From Lewinellaceae bacterium (GTDB taxonomy: Bacteria; Bacteroidota; Bacteroidia; Chitinophagales; Saprospiraceae): a DNA stretch of 64,000 bases. Below are positions 17,052-25,690 of this stretch, in pieces. Within the stretch, counting starts at the first letter, position 1. Each line of letters begins with the position of its first letter. Both the position numbers and the translations under genes were made by a program. The notes under the pieces were generated by a model. The model was not told the origin of the DNA, did not search any database, and saw only the letters and a program-made list of their open reading frames with translations. The stretch lies in NCBI GenBank assembly GCA_016711435.1, contig JADJSY010000007.1, forward strand, positions 62,001 through 126,000. The letters are read 5' to 3'.

Positions 17052-18494
17052 ATGGATCGCCCCTACATTTACTACGACTTCACCTTATCCCTTTGCTCCT
17101 CCTGCCTGCGCCGGGTGGATACAAAAATTGTTTTTCAGGACGAAAAAGTGTACATGCTGAAGCGCTGCCCCGAACATGGCGCCGAAAAAGTACTGATCGC
17201 CACCGATGTGGAATATTACCGGAATACCCGGAACTATGCCAAACGCAGCGAAATGCCGCTCAAATTCAATACTAAAACACATTTCGGCTGCCCGTACGAC
17301 TGCGGACTTTGCCCCGACCATGAGCAGCATTCCTGCCTGACCATCGTGGAAGTGACCGACCGCTGCAACCTGGCATGCCCCACCTGCTACGCCGAATCGT
17401 CGCCACACCACGGACGGCACCGCACGCTGGCGGAAATCGAACACATGCTCGACCTGGTGGTGGCCAATGAGGGCCGGCCGGATGTGGTGCAAATCAGCGG
17501 CGGAGAACCGACCGTACACCCGCAGTTTTTTGAAATCCTCGACATTGCCAAACGCAAGCCCATTCGCCACCTGATGCTCAATACCAACGGCATCCGCATC
17601 GCCAAGGACCCGGCATTTGCCGAACGGCTGGCAACTTACATGCCCGATTTTGAAATTTACCTGCAATTCGATTCCCTGCAGCCGCATGTGCTGGAAAGCC
17701 TGCGCGGCGAAAACCTGCTGGATGTGCGGATGCGCGCTTTGGAAAACCTGAACCGGGTAAACCTCTCGACAACCCTGGTAGTAACGCTACAGAAAGGGTT
17801 GAATGACAAGGAAATAGGTAGCATTATCTCATTTGCCCTCGGGCAAAAATGTGTGCGCGGCGTCACTTTCCAGCCCACCCAGATAGCCGGCCGAGTGGAA
17901 GGTTTCCAGCCCGCTACCGACCGCATTACCCTCACCGAAGTGCGGCAGGAAATACTGCGGCAGGCGCCGGTTTTTCAGCCGGAAGACATCATTCCCGTGC
18001 CCTGCAACCCCGACGCGCTGGCCATGGCCTATGCCCTGAAAATAGACGGCGAAGTATTCCCGCTTACCCGCTACCTCAATCCACAGGACTTGCTCGACAA
18101 CTCGCGCAACACGATTGTGTATGAACAGGACGAGCGCCTGCACAGCCACATGGTACAGTTGTTCAGCACTGGCAACTCGGTCGAATGCGCCACAGATGAA
18201 CTGCACAGCATCATGTGTTGCCTGCCGCATATCGACGCGCCTACACTCGGCTACGACAATCTATTCCGCATCATCATCATGCGTTTTATCGACGCCTATG
18301 ACTTTGATGTGCGTGCCATCAAAAAATCATGCGTGCATATCGTAAGTATGGAAGACGATAAAATTATTCCCTTTGAAACCATGAATTTATTTTACCGCGA
18401 CCCCGCCAAGCGGGCGTACCTGGAACAACTTAGAAACCCGGATTTGAGCAACGGAGCAAAATTGCAAATGGCAAAAAGCAATATAAATCAATGA
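17052..18494 (+). CDS. Radical SAM protein of the tetraether synthase (Tes)/COG1964 type
   Basis: The 480-residue protein has three cysteine regions: an N-terminal C-x-x-C (LCSSCLRRV) with KRCPEHG, then GCPYDCGLCPDHEQHSC, and the radical SAM CNLACPTC (C-x3-C-x2-C, with Tyr after it). Further radical SAM features are ISGGEPTVHP and LNTNG. Late Cys (CCLPHID, KKSCVHI) may bind extra clusters. Archaeal Tes joins lipid tails using this cysteine layout; bacterial relatives are mostly uncharacterised. Coupling with the Lgt-like gene and a glycosyltransferase suggests a lipid substrate (inference). I prefer ATG 17052 over the upstream TTG at 17031, whose codons derive from a repeat remnant. No frameshift is seen. 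Confidence 0.75.
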   Translation: MDRPYIYYDFTLSLCSSCLRRVDTKIVFQDEKVYMLKRCPEHGAEKVLIATDVEYYRNTRNYAKRSEMPLKFNTKTHFGCPYDCGLCPDHEQHSCLTIVEVTDRCNLACPTCYAESSPHHGRHRTLAEIEHMLDLVVANEGRPDVVQISGGEPTVHPQFFEILDIAKRKPIRHLMLNTNGIRIAKDPAFAERLATYMPDFEIYLQFDSLQPHVLESLRGENLLDVRMRALENLNRVNLSTTLVVTLQKGLNDKEIGSIISFALGQKCVRGVTFQPTQIAGRVEGFQPATDRITLTEVRQEILRQAPVFQPEDIIPVPCNPDALAMAYALKIDGEVFPLTRYLNPQDLLDNSRNTIVYEQDERLHSHMVQLFSTGNSVECATDELHSIMCCLPHIDAPTLGYDNLFRIIIMRFIDAYDFDVRAIKKSCVHIVSMEDDKIIPFETMNLFYRDPAKRAYLEQLRNPDLSNGAKLQMAKSNINQ

Positions 18495-18521
18495 GTTACA
18501 GAAGAGTTGGTATTAACTAAC

Positions 18522-18582
18522 CCAAGTTCTTTGTAAATGCTTGATTATCAACACTGATAACCAATAACTAATAACGGATAAC
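18522..18582 (-). repeat. Family I intergenic element, copy 3 (complement)
   Basis: Read on the minus strand: GTTATCC, GTTATTA, GTTATTG, GTTATCA, then GTGTTGATAATCAAGC and ATTTACAAAGAAC. It fills the gap between the radical SAM gene and the small membrane protein and ends 5 bp before the latter's ATG. Confidence 0.75.
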
Positions 18583-18587
18583 TAAAT

Positions 18588-18920
18588 ATGTACGAAGATC
18601 CACTCGACCAACCTGATCTCCCGCCGCTCGACCCGCCGCCGCCGATGCCGCTGGGCAAAGTGGTACTCCTCAATTTCGGTATTATGCTCGTCTACATGAC
18701 ACTCTCCAGCCTGGTAGAACAGGGCGGAAGCGAAGCCGGCCTGGCCGGCCTCATCTTCGACGCTTTCCTGCTGGTATTGCAAGTCGGCATCAATGTCATT
18801 GGCGGGGCGATCCTCTTATTTACCACCCGGAAACATATCGGCAGGGCGATGCTGCTCAGCGGATTGCTGGTGGGGATTATCGGTTTTGGCGCGTGTCTGG
18901 GAAAGGCTTCTTTGTATTAG
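18588..18920 (+). CDS. Small membrane protein, unknown function
   Basis: 110 residues. The N-terminus is acidic and proline-rich (PDLPPLDPPPPMP, about 9-21) and probably cytoplasmic. Three hydrophobic segments follow: about 24-42 (VVLLNFGIMLVYMTLSSLV), 52-78 (GLIFDAFLLVLQVGINVIGGAILLF, broken here for clarity) and 86-105 (AMLLSGLLVGIIGFGACL). No conserved family is recognised. It follows the radical SAM gene by 93 bp filled with a Family I repeat, so co-transcription is uncertain. Confidence 0.55.
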   Translation: MYEDPLDQPDLPPLDPPPPMPLGKVVLLNFGIMLVYMTLSSLVEQGGSEAGLAGLIFDAFLLVLQVGINVIGGAILLFTTRKHIGRAMLLSGLLVGIIGFGACLGKASLY

Positions 18921-19075
18921 TCCGAAGTCATCAGTCATCAGTGCGAAGTCCGTAGCGTACACCGTTTCATGTTTGGGAAATCCAGGTATGGAACAGTGTG
19001 CGTTTCACTTGGGTGTTTTGCGAAACGGTGTACTCTACGGACTTCGCACTGATGACTTCGCACTTCGGACTCATT
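18921..19075. repeat. CGAAGTC-type fold-back
   Basis: TCCGAAGTCATCAGTCATC and GTGCGAAGTCCGTAG (18921-18956) pair with CTACGGACTTCGCAC and further ACTTCGCAC units at 19036-19072, with an inner stem GTACACCGTTTC / GAAACGGTGTAC. The same words occur at 7064-7119 and 56733-56766. The element lies between convergent genes and reaches the stop codon of the VOC gene. Confidence 0.75.
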
Positions 19076-20125
19076 TCACGCGCCCGAACCCCAGTGTTTT
19101 CAACATCCACCCCGGCAGGGGTTTTTCCGGCTGGCTGCGTTTTTGGAGGTCGAGGTACCAGCCGACTTTTTTGAGGATCGGGATTTTATGGGTTTCCACA
19201 AATTCGATCAATGTTCCGTCGGGGTCTTCGATATAGGAAAAATAACCTGCTGCTTCGCCCATATCGAAAGAGCCGCTGCTGTCGACGGTGAAAGGGTGGC
19301 CTTTTTCAGCGCAGAATTGTTTCATTTCGGCCATTCCCGTGATGTCGAAACAAAGGTGGATATAGCCCAGATCCCCCCAGAAGCGGTTTTCAAATATCTT
19401 GCGGGGCGCACGGGCGGTGCTTTGTACCAGTTCTATTTCCGAGTCGCCGAGCAGCCGGCTGAAAGGGCCTTTGCGTTGTTCGGCGTGGCGGAGCAGCACC
19501 CGCCGGTAGGTACCGAAGCCGCCGTCTATGCCATGCCAGTCGGGAAACTCGCCGGCCTGATCGTAGACCACGGCATCGTAGCCCAGGATGTCGGTGTAAA
19601 AACGGATGGAGCGTTCCATGTCGGATACGCCGATTACAGCGCCGTACATGCCGCCGGTGAGGCTCCGGTCATTTTGGGTAAACCAGTCGCCGGCGCCGAC
19701 AATTTCAAAGGGATTTCCCCAGGGGTCTTTGACAAAAAAGTGCTCCGTGCCGTCGGGCCGCGGCATGGGGTTGCTCAGCATATTGACGCCGCGTTTGCGC
19801 AGATCGTGAAAGCAGGCCCACACGTCTTTACATTTCACTTTGGCGATGCCGATACCGAGGTCGCCGAGTTGCGGCTGAAAAGCGGGGGCACGGGTGTGCG
19901 GCCGGTATATTGCAAGATTTCCATGCCGCCGCCGCCCTGCATATTGAGGGCGAGGATGGCGTGGCGCGACTGCGGTTCGCCGCCGGTGTAAGGCAGCATG
20001 AGCCCGGCAACGGCCGCTTCTTCGAACATCGGCACGTCCATGCCGAAATGTTCGCGATACCATTTAAATGCTTCGTGTACGTTGCTGACGCCGATACCGA
20101 TTTGTTGTATGCCGGAGATGAACAT
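19071..20125 (-). CDS. VOC (glyoxalase/bleomycin-resistance) superfamily protein, frameshifted
   Basis: Two VOC modules are visible. The first starts at 20125 (MFISGIQQIGIGVSNVHEAF, with YREHFGMDVPM); the second begins about residue 165 (YGAVIGVSDMERSIRFYTDI). Metal-ligand-type residues H and E are present (GYIHLCFDI, DGTLIEFVE). The full protein would be about 350 residues. The frame changes near 19884-19888, a run of five G, where a one-base loss separates the N-terminal ~80 residues from the rest. Sequence on both sides is well preserved, so a sequencing error is more likely than a dead gene. VOC proteins include dioxygenases, lyases and isomerases; the two-module length fits an extradiol dioxygenase-like enzyme, but the reaction is not known. 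Confidence 0.75.
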
Positions 20126-20181
20126 GGACTATGATTCAGGAATGATTTTTATGATGAACGGGATTGGGATTTGGGTGGGCG

Positions 20182-20189
20182 CAAAAGTA
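20182..20189 (-). promoter_or_regulatory. TAnnTTTG -7 box (TACTTTTG) for the VOC gene
   Basis: On the minus strand TACTTTTG is preceded by no clear -33 box. It lies 57 bp upstream of the start codon at 20125 and in the GC-AAAAGTA context common at Bacteroidota starts. Confidence 0.4.
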
Positions 20190-20277
20190 GCATTTTTGAA
20201 GATCGCGGGTCTTACGACCCTGTAGATTTTGATGGTCGTGCGGATTGGATTTTTCCGCGGTGGGCCGGGATTTTGGC

Positions 20278-20477
20278 GTGGAATAATGGCACACGGATTG
20301 GACGGATGACGCGGATTTACGCGGATTTTTCCCTCGTAGAGTTGACACGGATCAAATATTAAGACCACTTTTAGAAAAACAGGTCAACTCTAAAGCGGAA
20401 AAATCCGCGTAAATCCGCGTCATCCGTCCAAGTGGCCAAAATTGGGGGGGGGGGGGCGTGTCACTAATCCGTGTGCC
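20278..20477. repeat. Family III fold-back (ACGGATT), copy 1
   Basis: The left arm (20281-20336: ACACGGATTGGACGG, ATGACGCGGATTTACGCGG) pairs with 20396-20430, and an outer arm with ACTAATCCGTGTGCCAT after a 13-G run (20444-20456). The centre is a second stem, GAGTTGAC (20339) / GTCAACTC (20383), enclosing ATCAAATATT and TTAGAAAAACAGG. Arms and centre recur at 22281-22552. The 389-bp gap 20126-20514 contains only this and the promoter box. Confidence 0.8.
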
Positions 20478-20514
20478 ATCACGCTACGAGCGCGAAGCGC
20501 GAAAATCCAAGTGC

Positions 20515-20919
20515 TCAATTCAGCACCTCGATTTGTTTCAAATTACTCAGCCGGATGCTGTACCGCCGCGTACCCGTTTTCTTTTGCAGGAAGGAACTGA
20601 CCTTACCGGTTATTTTAATACGTTTGCCCTGGTACTGATCGAGCGGCATAAAAAAGGCCATACTTTTCCGGAAAATGGTGATGTCAAACGCATTGTCGGG
20701 ATAGGCTTTGAACATATTGAGGTAACCGATTACGCCTTCCGGGCGTATCAGTTCGCTGGTACTTATGATGGGGCCGGTAATGCTAATGTATTGTTTTTCA
20801 AAGTATTGTACGGAATCCGGGTTGCTGACGATAACCGGGTTTTTAAAGGATTGGCCGGGAACCTGCGTCATGGCGCTTCCGGTCGATAGCAGGGTAATGA
20901 GAATGATCAATGCGCGCAT
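20515..20919 (-). CDS. Secreted protein with OB-fold-like domain, unknown function
   Basis: 134 residues with a signal peptide (MRALIILITLLSTGSAMTQ). The mature part has a beta pattern ending in YQGKRIKITGKVSSFLQKKTG and an SNLKQIEVLN strand, which resembles the OB-fold 'nucleic-acid-binding-like' periplasmic proteins of Bacteroidota (K-x-I-x-V-x-G-K-V start, x-L-x-N-x-x-Q-I-x-V end). These may bind small ligands or other envelope proteins; no activity is known. The gene is monocistronic, with Family I repeat directly at its 5' side and Family III at its 3' side. Confidence 0.6.
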   Translation of the reverse strand: MRALIILITLLSTGSAMTQVPGQSFKNPVIVSNPDSVQYFEKQYISITGPIISTSELIRPEGVIGYLNMFKAYPDNAFDITIFRKSMAFFMPLDQYQGKRIKITGKVSSFLQKKTGTRRYSIRLSNLKQIEVLN

Positions 20920-20923
20920 AGTC

Positions 20924-20986
20924 GTTATTGGTTATTGGTTATTCGTGTTGATAACCAGGCGTTTACAAAGAATTTAATCGAAAATC
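20924..20986 (+). repeat. Family I intergenic element, copy 4
   Basis: GTTATTG, GTTATTG, GTTATTC (20924-20944) followed by GTGTTGATAACCAGGC, GTTTACAAAGAATTTAATC. It starts 5 bp from the start codon of the minus-strand gene ending at 20919. Confidence 0.7.
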
Positions 20987-21056
20987 GACGTAAGGTACGG
21001 ACAGATTGGGGTTGCCGTGAAATGGAACGCGGTACTTTGCGTTAAAACGTGAATCG

Positions 21057-21165
21057 TGAGTGGTCGAGAGTGAGTGGCATTTGTTGAAGCATGAGCTCCT
21101 TTTCTAACGTAATGCCACTCACAATTCACCACTCACCACTCACTACTCACTACTCACCACTCACA
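21057..21165. repeat. TGAGTGG fold-back with seven exact heptamers before a start codon
   Basis: The left arm GTGAGTGGTCGAGAGTGAG and AGTGGCATT (21057-21081) pairs with AATGCCACTCAC. The right array 21117-21165 is exactly 49 nt, seven units of ACTCACA, ATTCACC, ACTCACC or ACTCACT. It ends 4 bp before the ATG at 21170. Confidence 0.85.
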
Positions 21166-21169
21166 AACA

Positions 21170-22273
21170 ATGATCCGTTTTACCACCTGCCTCTTCGTCT
21201 TATTCGGTTGTGTTTTGACCCTGTCCGCACAACCTTCCCGAAAAATCAAACTCACCCCCGTATCGCTCGGGTTCGACCTGCCGGATTCCTACAAACAGCG
21301 CACGTTTATCAAGGGATTGGCCGGTTTTGTGCATAAAATCGACCAATTGGTGGGCGCTATGGTGCTGCTGGAAGACAACAAGACCTCGGTACTCACGCGC
21401 TTTGTGCGCCAGGACAAGCCGCCGTTGGTCACCACTTCCTCGTCGGACGTGATTTACAGCGCCAAAATTGATGCGAAATTCAAATTCAACGGCGCTTACA
21501 GTATCGCATCTACCAAAGTCGAAAAAGACAAAATCTGCGAACTGATTATCACCGACGTCGGCTACGCCTTTTTGCCGGAAGACTATATTCCCTACATCGA
21601 AATCTGCCGCGCAGCCACCAATGTGGCGCCCGAAACGCGGCGGAAGACCTACTACATTCGTTCGGCCAAACTGACGACCGTGTACACCCGGCTGTACCAG
21701 AAAGTGGTCGGCGACACCGAAGTGGGCGGCGTGGTATTCAGCGTCGGCGGCGAAGTGTTCAGCAGTAGTGACCAGTTTAAAGTGGATTATGTGGTGTCGG
21801 TCGACCTGGTGAGCCTGGAAAAGTTGCTTTCGCTACAAAACTGCAACGACCTGATGAACAACGAAGAACTGGCCCGTCGAGAAAAAGCCGAGCAGACCCG
21901 TATGGCCGCTCTGCGCGCAGACGAAGAACGCAATGCCCGTCAGCAGGAACTCGCCGCCGCCAAAGCGCAGGTGGAAGAACTGAAAAAAACGCTGCACGAC
22001 AACATCGCCCGCACCGGCGAAATGCAGCGCTCCCTGGCAGAAGCGCAGGATAAGGAACGGGCCGCACTCGAACAACTCAACCTGGCGATCCGGCAGGCCA
22101 ATGACATGACCGCCCAGGCCGAACAGGCCCGCCAGCAGTCTGACAGCCGGGAAGAGGTGATCCTGACGTTTAAGAATAAAGACGGTAAAGTGCTGGAAAT
22201 CAAAAATCTGGAGGAACTTAGTGAGGAGAAATTAAGGGCGCTGGGGTTCGATGTGGAGATTTTGAAACGATAG
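21170..22273 (+). CDS. Secreted protein with C-terminal coiled coil, unknown function
   Basis: 367 residues: signal peptide (1-20, ending LTLSA), a globular region (about 25-225) of beta type (VKLTPVSLGFDLP-like start), then a long charged coiled coil (about 235-335, EELARREKAEQTRMAALRAD and repeats of A-x-x-Q). A short C-terminal segment (EEVILTFKNKDGKVLEIKN, LEELSEEKLRALGFDVE) closes it. No family is recognised. The following same-strand genes also encode envelope proteins with coiled coils or effector-associated-like domains, and each is preceded by a heptamer array. Co-function is possible but not shown. Confidence 0.55.
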   Translation: MIRFTTCLFVLFGCVLTLSAQPSRKIKLTPVSLGFDLPDSYKQRTFIKGLAGFVHKIDQLVGAMVLLEDNKTSVLTRFVRQDKPPLVTTSSSDVIYSAKIDAKFKFNGAYSIASTKVEKDKICELIITDVGYAFLPEDYIPYIEICRAATNVAPETRRKTYYIRSAKLTTVYTRLYQKVVGDTEVGGVVFSVGGEVFSSSDQFKVDYVVSVDLVSLEKLLSLQNCNDLMNNEELARREKAEQTRMAALRADEERNARQQELAAAKAQVEELKKTLHDNIARTGEMQRSLAEAQDKERAALEQLNLAIRQANDMTAQAEQARQQSDSREEVILTFKNKDGKVLEIKNLEELSEEKLRALGFDVEILKR

Positions 22274-22280
22274 TGTGAGG

Positions 22281-22552
22281 GAACACGGATTGGAGGGATT
22301 GGACACGGATTTTTTCTTTCGTAGAGTAATGGCACACGGATTAAAAGGATTGGACACGGATTTTTTTTCCCTCGTAGGAATAATGGCAACACGGATTAGA
22401 CGGATGACGCGGATTAACGCGGATTTTTCCGATTTAGAGTTGACATTCATCAAATATGTTCACTTTTTAGAAAAGCAGGTCAACTCTGAAGCGGGAAAAT
22501 CCGCGTAAATCCGCGTCATCCGTCTAATCCGTGTTGCCATTATTCCTACGAG
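22281..22552. repeat. Family III fold-back (ACGGATT), copy 2
   Basis: After two direct repeats of GGCACACGGATT-type units (22281-22370), the left arm 22371-22428 pairs with 22496-22552 almost perfectly (about 57 bp: CTCGTAGGAATAATGGCAAC, ACGGATTAGACGGATGACGC, GGATTAACGCGGATTTT). The centre has GAGTTGAC / GGTCAACTC with ATCAAATAT and TTAGAAAAGCAGG, as in copy 1. The 366-bp gap 22274-22640 holds this and a CTCACTT array at 22611-22631. Confidence 0.85.
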
Positions 22553-22640
22553 GGCAACACCCTTGTTACGAATTTTCTGCCTATTTTTGGGCGCTCACTC
22601 TCTCACTTTTCTCACTTCTCACTTCTCACTTCTAGTTCGC

Positions 22641-23543
22641 ATGTCTTCTCAAAATGAAGCGACACACATTCGCCAATTGATTGCCGAGAACCAAAACAAG
22701 GCTGCCGCAGAGCGCCTGTACGAGTGGTTTGAGGGCAAAAGCGCCGGTCGGCAGGATGCAGCCCTGGCGCTGCTCAACCGGATTACGGCATTGGAACACA
22801 ACGTGTTAGGTGGCCTCATTGCACAGGCGGACGCCGACCTGGAACGCAACCGCATCACCAAAGCCCTGCTCGAACTGAGCAAACAATTAGATGCAACAGA
22901 TGAGGTGACGGATGCGCCTGCGCCCATGTCCAAAGCCTGGATATTCGGGGTACTGGCCATCGCTGTTGCCGGGATGCTGTACCTGAGTTTGTATAAAGGC
23001 GGAGCGCCTGCAAGGCCGGCGGAGTTTGACGTGACGGTGCAGCTGCACGGACCGGGCGGCGCATCGGAGCCGATTACAGCCGGAAAAATAATATTGACGC
23101 TGGGTGATTACAATTTGCCGCCCAAAGACATTAATAGCAACGGACAGGTTATTTTTGATGAAATACCAGGGAAATATTTTGATCAACCGCTTCGGGTGGC
23201 GCCGATCGGCATACGGTACAAGGTATTATCACAAACGGCTCAAACAGCGCGGGAAAGCCAAAGCATCACTTTTAGACTGGCTCCGCTGCCGGATACGACC
23301 CTTGTGCGGGGGATCGTTTTCCTGCCTGGGGCCGGGAACAAACCCGCAGTGGGCGCCGAACTGGATTTTGACGCCGGACGTGGACAGGGCGTAACGGACG
23401 AAAAAGGGCGTTTTCAGGTGGCAGTACCCGCTGCTGCCGGAAAGAGTATCAATGTCAGGATCGATTACAAAGGACAAAACCGCTACAACCGGAATGTGAC
23501 CATTTCCGCTACGGAATTACTTCCCATCACCCTGAACCCATAA
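22641..23543 (+). CDS. Membrane protein with effector-associated-domain-like (EAD11) N-terminus
   Basis: 300 residues. Residues 1-80 have the EAD11 layout: HIRQLIAENQNKAAAERLYEWF, then the characteristic DAALALLNRITALEHNVLGG helix and an RITKALLELSKQL end. A membrane helix follows (about 95-113, WIFGVLAIAVAGMLYLSLY). The outer part holds two beta-sandwich-like domains (DVTVQLHGPGGASEPITAGK; then VRGIVFLPGAGNKPAVGAEL, DGRGQGVTDEKGRFQV, of carboxypeptidase-regulatory type). EADs recruit effectors or NTPase switches carrying the same domain in bacterial conflict systems. An upstream in-frame ATG at 22563 lies within repeat sequence, so 22641 is used. CTCACTT heptamers end 9 bp before the start. 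The same architecture is at 596-1612. Confidence 0.65.
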   Translation: MSSQNEATHIRQLIAENQNKAAAERLYEWFEGKSAGRQDAALALLNRITALEHNVLGGLIAQADADLERNRITKALLELSKQLDATDEVTDAPAPMSKAWIFGVLAIAVAGMLYLSLYKGGAPARPAEFDVTVQLHGPGGASEPITAGKIILTLGDYNLPPKDINSNGQVIFDEIPGKYFDQPLRVAPIGIRYKVLSQTAQTARESQSITFRLAPLPDTTLVRGIVFLPGAGNKPAVGAELDFDAGRGQGVTDEKGRFQVAVPAAAGKSINVRIDYKGQNRYNRNVTISATELLPITLNP

Positions 23544-23560
23544 AACCACAAATTCTCAGT

Positions 23561-23595
23561 TCATCCCTCATCCTTCATTCCTCATCCCTCATTCT
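23561..23595. repeat. Five exact heptamers TCATCCC/TCATTCC abutting a start codon
   Basis: 35 nt: TCATCCC, TCATCCT, TCATTCC, TCATCCC, TCATTCT. The ATG at 23598 follows after 2 nt, so the translation initiation region of the next gene is the array itself. Confidence 0.85.
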
Positions 23596-23597
23596 GC

Positions 23598-24622
23598 ATG
23601 AACCGACATTTCTTTCTCTTGCTCTTCCTGGGTCTGCACCGCCTGGCGGCCCAACCCGGCGGCGAGGTGGTTTTCACCGGCCGTATCGTGGATGCGGATC
23701 AAAAAAGTGTAAAAGGTGCGCGGGTGATCCTGGTCGGCCTCTCGGAGTCGCGCACTGACGATGACGGCCTGTTTCGGGTATCCGTGCCGGCAAGTGTGCT
23801 GGAAGTGCAGGTGGAACTGGAGCGTTTTGAAGTGGTGTACCCGCGTTCGGGCAGGGCGCCGGTGCCGCGTTCTTCGACCACGCCGGTTATTTTTGAGGTA
23901 AAAAGAATGCAGGGCGGGGAACAGGAGCGGCTCATTCGCCAGTTGCGCGAAAACGTGCGGAAACTGGAAAACGACAAACGTTTCAAGGAAGCGGAACTCG
24001 CCCGGATGGAAAAAAATATGCAGGACTCCATTCGCGTTTATCAACAGTTGTTCGATGCCAACGGCGGGCGCAACAGCCGCCTGATGGATTCTTTGGAACA
24101 AAAATTCAAAATTTGCTGGCGGCGCAGGAGGCTTCTTTGATTTTGCAAAAGAAAGAACAGTTGTACTCGGACATTACCCAGACCATGCTGAATTTCTTAG
24201 ACAAAGCTAAAAACCTGCGCGATGCCCTGGCCCGGATCGACGATGTGTTCCTGTCCGATGCGGCACGGGCCGATTTTGAAAAAAAGATTACAGCCTACAA
24301 CAGCGCGCGCGATTCGCTCTACAGCCGCGACAAGGGTTTTGCGGAAAGTGTACGCCTGTTCTGGAACAACAACGAGGCCAATACCAAAATGGCGGTGATC
24401 CATGAAGTATCTATCGTACAGATTCACGAAGGGATCATTCTGCCCCTGAACAACAGCGTGATCGGTCCGGTGCGCGATGCGGCTACAGGCCAGGCTCCCA
24501 GGCTCGCAGCCAGCAAAAAAGCGCGCAAAGGCGCCCGCAAAGCGCTGGAGCAACTGGCTTATCCGCTGAATAACTTGCAGTTGAGAATTGATGAGTTGAT
24601 GGGAATATTGAGCAGGGCATAA
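23598..24622 (+). CDS. Secreted protein with carboxypeptidase-regulatory-like domain and coiled coil, frameshifted
   Basis: Signal peptide (1-18, ending HRLAAQ) and a regulatory-like beta domain (VVFTGRIVDADQKSVKGARV, TDDDGLFRVSVPA), then a long helical region (EQERLIRQLRENVRKLEND onward). The first frame runs into a stop at 24140, while a second frame (from about 24112: LAAQEASLILQKKEQLYS) continues to 24622. The join is at the A-run 24108-24111: one more A would give one continuous protein of about 341 residues. So the gene is probably intact in the organism. It likely acts in the periplasm or outer membrane next to the EAD-like protein before it. No specific function can be given. Confidence 0.6.
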
Positions 24623-24624
24623 CA

Positions 24625-24736
24625 GGGATGAGGAATGAGGGATGAGTTGGCCACTCTAATGATCTAAATTATCCACTTTTCGAGTAGCTATTATCATTCC
24701 TCATCCCCCATTCCTCATCCCTCATTCCTCATCCCT
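24625..24736. repeat. GGGATGA/GGAATGA fold-back
   Basis: Left GGGATGA, GGAATGA, GGGATGA (24625-24645); right complements from 24694 to 24736. The loop carries CGAGTAGCTAT, shared with the element at 16176-16273. The ATG of the next gene is at 24759. Confidence 0.8.
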
Positions 24737-24758
24737 ATTTTAAATCTATCCAATAAAA

Positions 24759-25530
24759 ATGACAAACATCCGCCGATTACTTACCCCGCTGCTTTTCGCA
24801 GCCCTCTTTTTTACTTCCTGTAAAGACAAATGCGACTCTGACGATTTTGGCATTACGAGCCTGCAGCCCGCCGCCAATCCGGCCGGTTATGAAGTGTTTA
24901 TTGCCGCTCAAGGCGTTACCGCCAATACGAAAGTGCGCTTCGACGCCGTAGACGCCGCCTCGGTCAAAACGGCGGAAGGCGGCCTGATCGTCAAAGTGCC
25001 GACGGGCATTTCGGGTACCGTTTCGCTGTCCATCGAGGAGGGCGATTGCAACGATTCCAGGTCATTCGATGTGCTGGGCGCCTATCCGGGGAATGCGCCG
25101 GCGAGCCCGACGAGTATTGTGATTCCGCAGCCGCCGGGGAGTTTACCAACGGGGATCAGTAACTCTTGGGTGAATGTTTTTGACCCAAACCATCATGTCA
25201 GTTTACAGGATAATGATTTCCCGGCCGATGGCATCTTTGACGACGGATTCTTTGAGTCCCATTTTGGCGGGCTTTCCTATTTCAACGACAATCCGGTCAG
25301 CGGGAACTATAATATACAGGCCAATAACATCTTTGTTGTGATTGACCGAAGTGCCAAAACAGGCGGTTACAGGGATACGCTCACCGGGCAATTTGTTCCA
25401 AATTTACCTCAAACGCCGGAAGCCAAATTTACCATTTTACTTACTTCCAAACGAACAGGCCGCCAATTGGCGCTTTTCAGGGAGTTTTAATGGGCTCGGT
25501 AGTACGGCCTTCTTGGAAATTGACAAATAA
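24759..25530 (+). CDS. Secreted lipoprotein, unknown function (frameshift near 3' end)
   Basis: The signal sequence ends in the lipobox FFTSC (Cys about residue 21), so this is a lipoprotein. The first domain (about 30-110) looks like an IPT/TIG-type beta sandwich (FGITSLQPAANPAGYEV, GLIVKVPTGISGTVSLSIE). A second region (about 125-235) is unassigned. In the current frame the protein stops at 25490 with LALFREF. A single base change at the T-run near 25472 gives a more natural end (FSGSFNGLGSTAFLEIDK) at 25530, so I extend the gene there. It is the last gene of the 21-25.5 kb plus-strand series. Confidence 0.6.
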
Positions 25531-25690
25531 ATAGTTCTTTGGTATGACTGGCCGCAGCAAGGCGGTCAGAGTTGAAAGAAATATTTCCGAGATTTGCTGA
25601 GAGGTGCAAGCCCAGACATATAAGCCGGGGCGCTGCACCTCGCTTTTGTTTTGCTTTGGGCTACAACATGTGCCTGCGCGGCTATCCGGT

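Noticed and set aside
25531..25690. Hairpin-rich stretch that might be a tRNA or small RNA
   Set aside because: GAGGTGCAAGCCC pairs loosely with a later GCTGCACCTC, but no cloverleaf, anticodon loop or CCA context can be drawn.
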